64,000 bases of DNA from NCBI GenBank assembly GCA_017308215.1, contig JAFKFQ010000260.1, positions 17,621-81,620 of the forward strand, read 5' to 3'. Shown piece after piece: positions 15,253-25,287 of this stretch (position 1 is its first letter; each line of letters begins with the position of its first letter). The position numbers and the translations under genes are program-made. The notes beneath the pieces are model-generated. The model was not told where the DNA came from. It did no database searches and saw only the letters and a program-made list of their open reading frames with translations. This DNA comes from a bacterium (GTDB lineage Bacteria > Planctomycetota > Planctomycetia > Gemmatales > Gemmataceae).

Positions 15253-17952
15253 CTATTCCAAGTCGAACTGCCGTTTCAGTTTCGCCACGTTGAGCTCGAT
15301 CCGGTTCTCGTTCCGGCTCAGCGTTAGGATCTCGTACCCGTCCACGTTCAGCAACCGCTGGATGCGGGCGATCAGCCCGTCCAGCCGGGCGGCGGCAACG
15401 TCGGCGGCCTTGGCGAAGGCGGTCGGGGTCATGATGCCGCCGCTGCCGTCTAACGCTTCGAGGCACCTCCGCACCACGTCATCATCTGGGGCGTGGCGAC
15501 GGACCAACTCCTTCTGGGCCTTGTACCCGCCCGAAGCCAACAGTACGCCGACCCAGCCGGCTGAGACCCCGGTCTTGGCCGGCGCGGGCCGCGCGGGTAC
15601 GGATGGCTCCGCCTCGTCGCCCATGTTGTCGAAGAGGTTGGCCGGCCCCTTGGGCAGGGTCACACGGACGGGCGGTTCCACGACCACGGCGGCAGCGGTG
15701 GGGGCCGGCGACCACCACTCGGGCTTCGGGTACGCGCACGTGTACAACCCGGAGTACGCGCTGCTCTTGTCCGTCAGGAGGACCAACGGGCAGACCATCT
15801 CCTGCGGCGTCACCCCGCCGTGGTAGCCGTTCTGCGGACGACCGTGGTGGACCGCCTCCGCCCACTGGGCGACCACGCCCCGACCGCCGTTTTCGTCGCG
15901 GACCCGGCCCCCGGTGATGAGGATCTCGTCATGCCGGACCTCACCCTTGGGCACCCGCCAGCGGCTCCCCTCCTCCGAGGACGACCCGGCGGCCTCGGGG
16001 CGGTGCCAAACGTGCCCGTGGTCGCTGGCGAGAACCACCACCCGGCCCGAGTCGCGGGCGAGTTTGAGCAGCGCCCCGAGGGGGCTGATCCGGTTGATCG
16101 ACCAGACCATCGGCATCTGGTCGCCCTTGCTCAGAAAGTCGTCGATGGCGTTGACTACGACGCCGACGACGCGGGTCTTGGGCTCAAGGATGGCGGCCTT
16201 GAGGTCGTCGCCCACGGCCCCGCGGGTTCCGTCGCTGACCCCCTTTTTGTGGAAGAGGAGCGGGGGATATCGTTTGTCACAGCACTGCTTCAGCGCCGGG
16301 TGGGCCTCGAAGTTCCGCACCTCGACCGAGGCATCGCCATGCTCCAACCTGCCGGACAGGAGGCTCGCGCGGGAGACGCGGGTCACGCTGGGGATCGCGG
16401 CGATGACCGGCGGCGGGGGTGAAGACGATTCGTCGGGGGTGGCCTCGAACCAGTGGTCCCGCCGGATGTCATCCAGCAACTCGTGGCACACCGCCCAGCT
16501 CATCCCGTCGAGGACGATCAGGAGCACCCGGTTGTCGGCCCCGGCGACCGTGGCAACCACCTGCGTCAGCACATCCTCGGCGCCGTGGATGTCCTTGGCC
16601 GTCGAGCCCACCGCCGTCCAGTCCGCCAGCGACCGGGCGAAGGCGTGGTTGAACTCGTGTCGCCGCGCGTGTGCCGCCCGATCGAGCCGCTGGTAGGCCG
16701 TCGAGAGTGCGGGTACGTCCTCCCCGCGGCAGACGGCCTCCCGCGCCCAATCGACGAAGGCCAGTTCCTTGCGGTACACGCTCACCAGTTCGGCGAACGA
16801 GGTGGCCGGTGGTGCGGGCTGGGCCAGCCAGCGGACGAGCCGCAGGGCCATCTCGGTGCGGGACAACTGCTCCCCCCGCCGGCCCAACTTGGAGATACGG
16901 TGTGCGGCGATCTCGCGTTGGAGGCGCTCGCACCGCCCGGTGGCCGCCTCGCCGGGCGTGTCGAGAGCCACCTCGATCTGCGTCCCAAACCGCTCCAGCC
17001 GCTGCTCGTACCCCAGCATCGTGAGGCCGGACCGGTAGGCGTGGTCGGCGCAGCGGAACTGGCGCAGCAACTCGTCGGCCCGATCGAGGTGCTTCCCCGC
17101 GATGCGGGGGTCATCCCTCCGGTCCAGATCGGCGGTGGCGTCGGCGGCGACCCGGCCCAAAGCCCGGCCCACCCCCTGCGAGATCGGCTTGTGGCGGTGG
17201 TACTGTTCCATCCGGGCGGCGGCGGCGTCCAGCGTCTTGTCGTTGCCGCCGAAGACCACCTGACAGGCGACGGCGAGGGCGAGGGCGTCGGCCCCGGCCC
17301 CGGCGTCCACGAACCGCAGGATCGAGTCCGCGGCATCGCCGAGGCTGCTCGTCAGCCGCTGCCGCAGACTGGCCCGAAGTTCCTCGGCTGCGCCGAGGTA
17401 GCGCGCCGGCCCCGCCTTCGAGGACGCCCACAGCAGGAGGGCGACGAGATCCGGCTCACTCTCCCCCATGTCGAAGACGTGGCGGCTGACCGCCCGCCAC
17501 ACCGTCCCGGCGTCCAGAATCCCCGCCGACACGGGCGGGTAGCCGTCGGGCGGAGCGTACTCCATGAGGGCCTGAGCGAGGGCCGGGTCGCAGACGGCGC
17601 GGTCGAGTTCCTTCGCCTTGAACAGGGCGCACAGGCTGGCCCAGTGATCGACCGGGAACAACCGGCAGCGGGCCAGTCGCGCGACGACATCGTTGCCCAG
17701 ATCGCCCTGCTGCAACTTGGTCAACAGCACGATCCGGCCCCCACCGCTCTGGGCGGACGCCAGTGCCTGCCGCACTTGGAGCACCGTGTCGGCTCGCACC
17801 ACGCGGGCCGTACCGAAGTCGAATTCGACCTCGTCCGGGGCGGCCCATCCGGGCGTCACGTGCAGGCCCACGGCGGGGGCGTCGTCGTCCCGCTGCCACT
17901 TGTCCTCCACCAGCGACCGGAGTTGCTGGGGGCTCAGCGTGCCGACACTCAT
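15253..17952 (-). CDS. pglZ: BREX-2 alkaline-phosphatase-like PglZ
   Basis: An 899-residue protein with the alkaline-phosphatase-superfamily core of PglZ: VLLIVLDGMSW near residue 477 holds the metal-binding Asp, and VVLASDHGHVW near residue 642 holds the second Asp-His site. PglZ is the hallmark gene of all BREX types. The start at 17952 overlaps the pglY stop (ATGA), which decides against an upstream start. In Streptomyces the Pgl system lets phage propagate once and then blocks reinfection; the same role is inferred here. Confidence 0.95.
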   Translation of the reverse strand: MSVGTLSPQQLRSLVEDKWQRDDDAPAVGLHVTPGWAAPDEVEFDFGTARVVRADTVLQVRQALASAQSGGGRIVLLTKLQQGDLGNDVVARLARCRLFPVDHWASLCALFKAKELDRAVCDPALAQALMEYAPPDGYPPVSAGILDAGTVWRAVSRHVFDMGESEPDLVALLLWASSKAGPARYLGAAEELRASLRQRLTSSLGDAADSILRFVDAGAGADALALAVACQVVFGGNDKTLDAAAARMEQYHRHKPISQGVGRALGRVAADATADLDRRDDPRIAGKHLDRADELLRQFRCADHAYRSGLTMLGYEQRLERFGTQIEVALDTPGEAATGRCERLQREIAAHRISKLGRRGEQLSRTEMALRLVRWLAQPAPPATSFAELVSVYRKELAFVDWAREAVCRGEDVPALSTAYQRLDRAAHARRHEFNHAFARSLADWTAVGSTAKDIHGAEDVLTQVVATVAGADNRVLLIVLDGMSWAVCHELLDDIRRDHWFEATPDESSSPPPPVIAAIPSVTRVSRASLLSGRLEHGDASVEVRNFEAHPALKQCCDKRYPPLLFHKKGVSDGTRGAVGDDLKAAILEPKTRVVGVVVNAIDDFLSKGDQMPMVWSINRISPLGALLKLARDSGRVVVLASDHGHVWHRPEAAGSSSEEGSRWRVPKGEVRHDEILITGGRVRDENGGRGVVAQWAEAVHHGRPQNGYHGGVTPQEMVCPLVLLTDKSSAYSGLYTCAYPKPEWWSPAPTAAAVVVEPPVRVTLPKGPANLFDNMGDEAEPSVPARPAPAKTGVSAGWVGVLLASGGYKAQKELVRRHAPDDDVVRRCLEALDGSGGIMTPTAFAKAADVAAARLDGLIARIQRLLNVDGYEILTLSRNENRIELNVAKLKRQFDLE

Positions 17953-20900
17953 TTCGGCCCCTCCTCCAGCGTCCACTGGATCGTAAGCCGGTAGCGCGGG
18001 TTCTCCCTCAGCCTGACGGCGAGCTCCTCGGCGGCGGCCATGAGTTCCTTCTCGGTCAGTCGGGCCTTGCCGTCACTCTGAACGGCCTTCCAACCGGGGC
18101 TGCTCGGCGGGGGCGGGGGCACCACGGGCGGGACGGTCGGTTGCTTGGGCGGCGTCAGCAACTTGATCGCCCGCCCCTCGGCCTCGGAGAGCTTCGCCGC
18201 GATCCCTCCGGCGAGGGCGTGCTCGTCGGTCCTGAGCCACGACCGCACGTCGTCGAGCAGCAGGTCGGCAGCGGTCTTCCGGGCGTCGTCGATCTGCGAC
18301 ACCGCCGTGAACAGATCCCACCTTGTCGCCTTGAGGCTGTCCGACACGGCCTTGGCCGACTTCAGGCTGCGGCCCATCGTCGTCCCGGACGTATCGAGCT
18401 TGGCAGTGGCTATGCCCCCCACGAGGGCGGTCGGCTCCTTGCCCTCGCACGCCGCGAGCAGCCCCTTCACTGCCTTGGCCGTCCGCACCCGGTCGGCCTT
18501 GACCGCCTCGCCCTCGCCGACGCCGACATGTTGCAGCACCAGTTGCAGGCGGTCCGGCAGGCCGTCGCAGTCCGCCTTGAACGCGGTGACGCTCTCGCCG
18601 ACCTTTGCGGCGAGGGTGGCGAGGTTCGAGGCGTTGAGCAGCCGCGAGACGGCGTGGCCGAGGATGTCGGCCACCCGCGTCACCGCCTCGTTCCAGTCCT
18701 TCAGGTCGGGCAGCGTCTGCTCCTGAAGCTCCAATTCATTCGGGAGGTCGTCGAGGCCCGGGGCGTAGTTCGTGCCGTACCGGACGAAGGAGCGGTTGGT
18801 CTGGTCGGCGTAGGTCAGGACGAGCAGGTTCTGAACCTCGCGGGGCAGGCCCCTCTCCTCGGGCTGGTCCGTCCACCGCCGCAGGTCCGCCACCGTGGGG
18901 TGCGGCTGCTGCGAGGCGGCGAGCAGTTTCGTGAAATGGTTCTTCCACACGTTGCCGAGGACGAAGTGCGTCTCGGACATCTGCCCGAGGTCGAGCGGGT
19001 TGCAGACGTTCTTGAGCTTCTGCCGCAGCCCCTTGTCCTCGACGAACACCCGCCCGTCCGGGGTGCGGGCGGCCTCTTGGCAGACCTCCAGCACCTGTCG
19101 CAGATCCTTGCCGGGTTTGATCTCCTGCCCGAACTTCGGGTGCCTCGGATACTGGTGGGACAGGGCCTGATCGAGCAGGTGCTCCAGCGCCTCGCCGAGG
19201 CTTGCTCCCACGGGCCGTTGCAGCGCGAGCGTTGGGAACAGCGACTGGAAGTGCGACTCCGACATGTCGAACGAGGCGTCGAGCGTTCCGGGGGTCGGCT
19301 CCGAGCGGATGGCGTAGGCCGCCTCCACCGCCTGAAGGAGCCGCTGGGACAGAGCGCTCTGCTGGTTCTGGAGCAGAAGCCGGGCCGTCTGGCGGTCCTG
19401 CGCGGATAGGTGCTTGGCGTGCTGGTCGAGGTTCGTCCCCAGCAGCAGCCGGTCGATGATGACCAGCTTACCGAGTTCGGCCTGCGTCCGGGGCGAGAAG
19501 AACGAGGGCAGCCAGACCAGTGTGCGGTGCCGCTCGTTCTTGTCCCGGAACTTGTTGAGGCGGTCCAAGTCCTCGGTCGGAGTGTGGCCCTCGGTGTCGA
19601 ACGGGAAGTCAATGACGAGCTTCCAGTCCTCCGCTGACCGGAGGGACTCGTCGGGCAGGCTGCGGACGTTGGCGAACAGCACGTTGCAGGACCGCCTGCT
19701 GCCACGCCAGAGGAACTCGTGGGCGACGAACAGCTCGTCCTGCTCGGGGATGCCGAGCGACTTGAAGAGCATCTGGCGGATCTTGAACTGCCTGTTGCCG
19801 GGGTTGTCGTACACTCGCGCCGCCTCGACGACCCCCTCCGTGTCCACCCCCGACAACTGGATCGAGACGGTCGGGTTGGTCGGCTCCTCGCCGACGCGGA
19901 TCTCGCCGACCATCCCCGCCCACGTCCGCAGTTTCTGGGCGACGACTTGGTGTTCCCGGCCCGGGATGCGGGACCGGATGGTGCCGTGGTTGAGCGCCGC
20001 CAGCCGCACGCACGTCATGTTCTTGAGCGCCTCGACCCCGTGGACCAAGGACGATAGCAGCAGGCTCTTGACGAGCCGGTCGTCGTTCTCGAACCGCCCG
20101 AGCCGCTCGGCGATCTGGGGGTCGGTCTTCGCCCGCGCCGCGTCTACTTCGAGGTCTATCTCGTGCTGCTGCTCCAGCAGGGGCCGCAGCTTGTGCTGGT
20201 ACAACCGCTTGGCGTTCTCGAAGTTCAGCCGCATCACGTCGGTGAACGCCTCGTCGCCGTGGGCCACCACATCCCAGAGGTCGCCGAGCGGGATCACGTC
20301 GCCGAGCCGCAGCGTGTCGCGCCGGTTGACGAGCAGTTGGAGCATGATCTTGAGGGCCGTCCGCTCCCGCTGGAGCGCGCTCGACACCGCGACCAGCGCC
20401 TGAATCAGTGCCGGGCTGAACGGGTAGACTAGCTTGAACATGGCCCGGTCGGACTCGCGGGTAAGGAGCACCTCCATGATCTCGCCCCGCACCTGAGCGG
20501 TCTTCTCGAAGGCATCGTCCAGCTCGGCCCGGCAGGCGTCGTTCTTTGCCCTGAGCACCCGCTTCTGGGCGATCACCGGCAGATTGCGGTCCTCCAGCGT
20601 GACGGTGTGGAACCGGCCCTCCCAGTGCGAGAGCACTTCCCCGAAGTTGAGTTGCTCGGACCCGCTGACGTTCTCGCCGATCAGCTCCCGCAGGTCGCGC
20701 TGCCGGGCCACGAAGCTGACGATCGGGACCGGGCGCTCGGCCTTGCGGGACTCGACCAGTTTGGCGAGCTTGTTCCCCTCCGTCTGGACGAAGTTCAGGT
20801 CCGCCGAGTGGGTGGCGAGCCAGAGGATCAGTTCGTCGAGGAACAGGATAAGGGCGTCGTACCCAAGCGCCTTGGCGTGGGCGCTGATGACGGCGAGGCC

Positions 20901-21641
20901 CACGTCGAGATCGACGAAGGCTTCGTCCTTGCCGCCGGCGATCCCCCGGAACGCCGGGAAGATGTACTGCACGAGGTCGCCGACAAGCCGGCTCCGCTCC
21001 TCGCTCATCGGCGCGGCGACGAGGGCGGCCTCGAAGCGGGCGGCGTCCCAACCCTTGCTGAGCTTGCCCCACGCCGCCGCGCCCCCGCTCTTCTGCCCTT
21101 GGTTCAGTTGGGCGAAGAACTTCTCGTCCCCGAGCACGCCCCGGTGCTGCACGGCGTTCTTGAAGATCTCGTCGGCCAGATAGACGCCGGGGAGCGGGGC
21201 TGTCGGATAGTGCTGGGTCACGTGATCGACGTAGCCGCCCAGAATCGCCGCCTCCATGCTCCGCGCGCCGATCATGTGGTACGGTACGAGCAGGAATTTC
21301 TTGTTCTCCACCCACCCATGCTTGGCGCAGACCTTGTCGAGGTGCTCCTTCGACCGGACGGCGGGGTGGTGGTGGAGCAGCAGGTGCAGGACCGCCATGA
21401 AGTGTGACTTGCCCGCGCCGAAGCTGCCGTGGAGGTAACACGCCTTGCTGTTGGTCGCGTCCACCGCCGAGCGGATGAAGCCGAGGGCGTCGTCGAAGCA
21501 GGCCGCCAACTGCGGGGTGACGACGTAGTCTTCGAGCGTCTTGTCCGGCTCCGTCACGCCCTTGGACAGGTTGAGAACGAAATCCCCCTTACGGACCCGT
21601 TCCGGCAGATCGAGGAGATCGGCGATGAGCTTCTCGGCCAT
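17949..21641 (-). CDS. pglY: BREX-2 ATPase PglY
   Basis: A 1230-residue P-loop ATPase. Walker A is GSFGAGKS (residues 72-79) and a Walker B-like ALILFLDELILW lies near residue 265. The size and the N-terminal layout match PglY of type 2 BREX, the counterpart of BrxC in type 1. The C-terminal segment is rich in alanine and proline (VPPVVPPPPPSS near residue 1190). The pglX stop lies 2 nt upstream of its ATG. Confidence 0.92.
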   Translation of the reverse strand: MAEKLIADLLDLPERVRKGDFVLNLSKGVTEPDKTLEDYVVTPQLAACFDDALGFIRSAVDATNSKACYLHGSFGAGKSHFMAVLHLLLHHHPAVRSKEHLDKVCAKHGWVENKKFLLVPYHMIGARSMEAAILGGYVDHVTQHYPTAPLPGVYLADEIFKNAVQHRGVLGDEKFFAQLNQGQKSGGAAAWGKLSKGWDAARFEAALVAAPMSEERSRLVGDLVQYIFPAFRGIAGGKDEAFVDLDVGLAVISAHAKALGYDALILFLDELILWLATHSADLNFVQTEGNKLAKLVESRKAERPVPIVSFVARQRDLRELIGENVSGSEQLNFGEVLSHWEGRFHTVTLEDRNLPVIAQKRVLRAKNDACRAELDDAFEKTAQVRGEIMEVLLTRESDRAMFKLVYPFSPALIQALVAVSSALQRERTALKIMLQLLVNRRDTLRLGDVIPLGDLWDVVAHGDEAFTDVMRLNFENAKRLYQHKLRPLLEQQHEIDLEVDAARAKTDPQIAERLGRFENDDRLVKSLLLSSLVHGVEALKNMTCVRLAALNHGTIRSRIPGREHQVVAQKLRTWAGMVGEIRVGEEPTNPTVSIQLSGVDTEGVVEAARVYDNPGNRQFKIRQMLFKSLGIPEQDELFVAHEFLWRGSRRSCNVLFANVRSLPDESLRSAEDWKLVIDFPFDTEGHTPTEDLDRLNKFRDKNERHRTLVWLPSFFSPRTQAELGKLVIIDRLLLGTNLDQHAKHLSAQDRQTARLLLQNQQSALSQRLLQAVEAAYAIRSEPTPGTLDASFDMSESHFQSLFPTLALQRPVGASLGEALEHLLDQALSHQYPRHPKFGQEIKPGKDLRQVLEVCQEAARTPDGRVFVEDKGLRQKLKNVCNPLDLGQMSETHFVLGNVWKNHFTKLLAASQQPHPTVADLRRWTDQPEERGLPREVQNLLVLTYADQTNRSFVRYGTNYAPGLDDLPNELELQEQTLPDLKDWNEAVTRVADILGHAVSRLLNASNLATLAAKVGESVTAFKADCDGLPDRLQLVLQHVGVGEGEAVKADRVRTAKAVKGLLAACEGKEPTALVGGIATAKLDTSGTTMGRSLKSAKAVSDSLKATRWDLFTAVSQIDDARKTAADLLLDDVRSWLRTDEHALAGGIAAKLSEAEGRAIKLLTPPKQPTVPPVVPPPPPSSPGWKAVQSDGKARLTEKELMAAAEELAVRLRENPRYRLTIQWTLEEGPK

Positions 21642-21643
21642 GA

Positions 21644-24600
21644 TTACTTCTTCCCCCGTCGCCGGGCGGTCGTCGCGGGCGGTTGCCAGTTACGGATGTC
21701 CTCGACCGTCAGGCCGAGTTCGTGAGCGTCCTGCTCCAGTAGGGTCTGGTACGAGGCGCCCGCCGTCTCGCCGAACTCGGAATCGACCTCCGGGTGCCAC
21801 TGGTGAATCCACGGCAGCAGTTGGTCAAGCCCGGCCAAGAGGGGGGTGAGCCGCCGGGCGTCCCAGCCCTCCCGCTTGCGGGCGTCGTAGTAGGTGACGA
21901 TGGCCGTGGCCTGCTCCAGATGGTCCCAGCCCGCCCAGCCAACCACCAGCGACGGGTCGCTGTCGGTCTGGCAGTGGGGGTAGCTGACCCATCGCTCCTT
22001 CTGCACGTCGAGCTTACCCCGTAGCCGCCAGTAGTCGGTCTTGAGGAAGTCCGCCGACGTGTACTTGGGCGGTACGGGGATGCCGCCAACCTCCTCCCCT
22101 GCGTCTTCCCGGCGCTGCAAGTCCCACGTCCGCTCCCACACCTCCCGCTTACGCAGGCCCGAAGGCTTGTACCGAAGGGTGGGGAGGAGCGGCACCGACT
22201 CGGCCTCAACCAGTTCGGCCACCAAAGCGGTCGCGTCGAAGTCGGGTCGGCCCCGGTAGAGGGCGGCGACCTGCATGAACTCGCCGTCGCCGCTGGCCCG
22301 ATCCGCCAGCCGCGCGGCGGTCGTCAGTTCGGAAGTAGAACTCCGGCTATACGCTTCTAGCCGGTCGAGCAGCCAGTTCTCGGAGGCCCGGCGGACCTGA
22401 TCGGCCCACAGCTCGGTGCTCCAGCGACGCTTGTACTCGGGGCGCTCGATCAGGCCGATCTCCTTGTTCGTCTCGATCAGCTTGATCCGGTACTCGATGA
22501 GTGAGCGGTAGGCGGGGGGCCAGTGGGTCGGGATCTCCGTGATCGGCGTCGAGCCGTGCCGCTCGAACCACGCCGTTTGGAGTTCGCCCCGCTTCATCTG
22601 CCGGGCCATGACGATCTCGAAAGCCCGCTCGCCGAGCTTCAGTTCGGGCAGATCGTCGCCGGGGTAGCGGAGGTCGTCGGCCAGCATGCCGTAGTGCCGG
22701 TAGCACTCCCAGTCGAGTTCCTCTTGCAGGGCGATCATCATCCCCCGAAACCGAACGACCTTGGCCTCGGCCTCCTCGATCAGTTTCTTGAGGTCTTCCC
22801 CCTTGGCCCAGCGTTCGAGAATGCGGCTCGCAGCTAATTCGCCAAGCTGCCGGGCAATCTCATCGAGTCGGCTGGAAAGGGAAAGTGGCTTGTGCTCGGA
22901 GACGGGAAAGCTCTCAGTTTGTGTGCCGCTGTGCTGATAACGCATCTCCCATTTTTCGTCTTGCAGGCCACGACCGATGCCATTGCCTACTTTTGGCGTC
23001 ATCACCTGCTTCAGCCAGAAGCAAGCAGTGGAACTGTTGAGCAAGCCGAGCAATGCTAGGTGATCTTCTTCGGCGGTGTCAGCGGGCAGCTTGATGATCG
23101 GGGCCGATTGCTTGAATACCTTGCCCCCTCGATCCAAGACGAAATGGTTGTGCGTAGCAACTTCAGCGAAGGCGATAGAGAGTGGCGTGCGAAGCTTGTT
23201 GTATGTCAGGCGCCCGTATTCATACCATTTGAGTCCAGACTGCACTTTGGTCTTCCCACCAAACATCTTGCTGCTGCCGAGGTTGGCTCGGTAAATCCAG
23301 AGATATTGAAAAAGTGGAGAGAGCTTATCCTCCCTGATCGCTAGAAACGCAACATCGTAAGGGAAGATGGCGGGATCGCAACTCTCACTGAGCCAATCCC
23401 TGAGCATATCGCCACCAACCATTTCCCTTAATTGACTGCTGGCAATCCTCAAGCGGCCAGCGGCCTCCCGAGGCAGGATGTACACGTCGTCTTCGAGAGT
23501 GAACGACGTGATACCGATGCTCTCCGTCAAGTCGGAAAGTGTTTGGCTTGCAGTGTCGCTGATAGCCTCCATTAAATCAGAAGCGCCGCCACCGCCGATG
23601 CTCCACGGGTGGCCACTGAACGTCTCCCTTGGCACGTCCGCTGTGGAGGTGAAGCCATCCTGAGCGTTTGCGGTGTCGATTTGGCTGGCGATTGATCGCC
23701 AGACGATACCCTGTGTCGGGTCTTCCGGTATGGCTGGCTCTCCCCTGATTCCAAGGACGGCTCGTACCTTGCTGTCTACAGGCTTGCGGGCACGCCCGAA
23801 CAGAATGACAGTCGGTGTACCGTGTCCGGGGATGTACGCCCCAGACGTGTCGATGACGTGGGTGAGGTCGATCTTGGGAAAGAACTCCTCGATCAGCTTC
23901 TTGCCGAACTCCCGCTTCATGAACGAGTTGGCGGTAATCATGCCGACGTAGCCCGCCGCTGGGCTGACAGCCTCGGCGTTCTCTTTAATTCGTTCTCCCT
24001 TGCGGATTGCCAGATCCCAGAACCGCTGGGTGAACGGCACCCCGAGCGAATACTTCTGGTGGCAGGTCGAGTAAACCTGTCGGTAGGCAGCATTCTGCGC
24101 CCGATCCCGCACGATGATGTACGGCGGGTTTCCGACGACGACGTGGTAGCCTTGACCGAGGATCTCGTTCGCCGCCTTGGGGTCTTCCGTCCGCAGCTTC
24201 TGGACCGGCTCGAACTCGATCTCCTGCTGGATCAGGATCGGGTGCCGCCCATCCCCAAACGACGGACGGTTACCCCGGAGCAGGCTGTCGCCAACGGCAA
24301 GGTTGAGCTTCCAAGCGTAGCTCTGTTGGTGCAGCCGGTTGATCCCGCAGGCCCGCACCGCCGCCACCAACATTCGAAACCGGGTGATGGCGATGCCGAA
24401 CGGGTTGATGTCCACCCCGAAGAGGCTGTCGAAGGCGTTCTGGGCGGCGACGACCGGGTTGCCCCGGACCTCCTCGGTCTTCATCCACAGTGCAAACAGC
24501 CGGTCGAACGCCCCAAGCAGGAAGTGCCCCGACCCGCACGCCGGGTCGATCAGCCGCAGCCCCTTCAGCCCGAGCTCGTCGATGGCCGGGGTCAGGGTGC

Positions 24601-25285
24601 GGTCGAGGATGAACTGCTGCACGAACTCGGGCGTTTGCAATAGGGCGTACTTCTTGCGGGCGTGCTCCGACAGATCTTGATAGAGGTCGCCGAGGAACTG
24701 GGCCTGCGGGGCCAGTTCCTCGTACACATCGACGAGCGGCTGGGTGCGGACTTCTCGCGTATCGAACTGCCGCCTGAGCCCGCCTCGCTCGGCGTCGATC
24801 TCCTTAAAGAACATCAGCAGGCGGCGGGCGGCATCCCCGCTCGGATCAACGGCCCACAACGGCGTCTTCTCGTCGTCGAACAACTCCCGCGCGGCGGGGA
24901 TCTTGCCCACCTCTTTGAAAACGTACTTCAGGTACTCCCGATCCGAGTGGTGCGGGTAGCTGCGAAAGTAGATCTCGTAGTGTCCGTCTGCCAGCTTACC
25001 CCGGTCGCCCTCGCTGGCGATCCAGCACTCGTCGATGAGGTGGTTGTCTTCGAGGAACCGCACGAACACGCAGGACAGCACCCACGACACGGCGACCTGT
25101 TCGAGGTAGTCCTCGGACCATTCCTCGAAGCTCTGGGAGAGCCGCCCGGTCTCGATTGCCTTGTCGTAGTGCTCCCGTAGGAAGGCGGACGTGGCCTCGA
25201 CTGCCTTGGCCTGACCGATCAGGTCTTCCGTCAACAACTCGACTTGCTTCTGCAACTGGGGGACGAGTGCCTTGATGTCGATCAT
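21644..25285 (-). CDS. pglX: BREX-2 adenine methyltransferase PglX
   Basis: A 1213-residue DNA methyltransferase. Motif I is DPACGSGH (residues 247-254), motif IV is NPPY (386-389), and VDINPFGIAITRFR lies between. In BREX, PglX methylates host DNA at an asymmetric site and marks it as self. The part encoding roughly residues 430-830 (about 22.8-24.0 kb) is visibly AT-richer than the flanks, as expected if the target-recognition part was exchanged by recombination. I see no long homopolymer that would suggest phase variation. The gene is intact. Confidence 0.95.
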   Translation of the reverse strand: MIDIKALVPQLQKQVELLTEDLIGQAKAVEATSAFLREHYDKAIETGRLSQSFEEWSEDYLEQVAVSWVLSCVFVRFLEDNHLIDECWIASEGDRGKLADGHYEIYFRSYPHHSDREYLKYVFKEVGKIPAARELFDDEKTPLWAVDPSGDAARRLLMFFKEIDAERGGLRRQFDTREVRTQPLVDVYEELAPQAQFLGDLYQDLSEHARKKYALLQTPEFVQQFILDRTLTPAIDELGLKGLRLIDPACGSGHFLLGAFDRLFALWMKTEEVRGNPVVAAQNAFDSLFGVDINPFGIAITRFRMLVAAVRACGINRLHQQSYAWKLNLAVGDSLLRGNRPSFGDGRHPILIQQEIEFEPVQKLRTEDPKAANEILGQGYHVVVGNPPYIIVRDRAQNAAYRQVYSTCHQKYSLGVPFTQRFWDLAIRKGERIKENAEAVSPAAGYVGMITANSFMKREFGKKLIEEFFPKIDLTHVIDTSGAYIPGHGTPTVILFGRARKPVDSKVRAVLGIRGEPAIPEDPTQGIVWRSIASQIDTANAQDGFTSTADVPRETFSGHPWSIGGGGASDLMEAISDTASQTLSDLTESIGITSFTLEDDVYILPREAAGRLRIASSQLREMVGGDMLRDWLSESCDPAIFPYDVAFLAIREDKLSPLFQYLWIYRANLGSSKMFGGKTKVQSGLKWYEYGRLTYNKLRTPLSIAFAEVATHNHFVLDRGGKVFKQSAPIIKLPADTAEEDHLALLGLLNSSTACFWLKQVMTPKVGNGIGRGLQDEKWEMRYQHSGTQTESFPVSEHKPLSLSSRLDEIARQLGELAASRILERWAKGEDLKKLIEEAEAKVVRFRGMMIALQEELDWECYRHYGMLADDLRYPGDDLPELKLGERAFEIVMARQMKRGELQTAWFERHGSTPITEIPTHWPPAYRSLIEYRIKLIETNKEIGLIERPEYKRRWSTELWADQVRRASENWLLDRLEAYSRSSTSELTTAARLADRASGDGEFMQVAALYRGRPDFDATALVAELVEAESVPLLPTLRYKPSGLRKREVWERTWDLQRREDAGEEVGGIPVPPKYTSADFLKTDYWRLRGKLDVQKERWVSYPHCQTDSDPSLVVGWAGWDHLEQATAIVTYYDARKREGWDARRLTPLLAGLDQLLPWIHQWHPEVDSEFGETAGASYQTLLEQDAHELGLTVEDIRNWQPPATTARRRGKK

Positions 25286-25287
25286 GT

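Noticed and set aside
12784..19409. Very long open frames on the plus strand antisense to brxHI, brxD, pglZ and pglY
   Set aside because: They are antisense shadows caused by high GC; their sequence is Arg/Gly/Pro-rich without motifs, while the minus-strand genes have clear domains.
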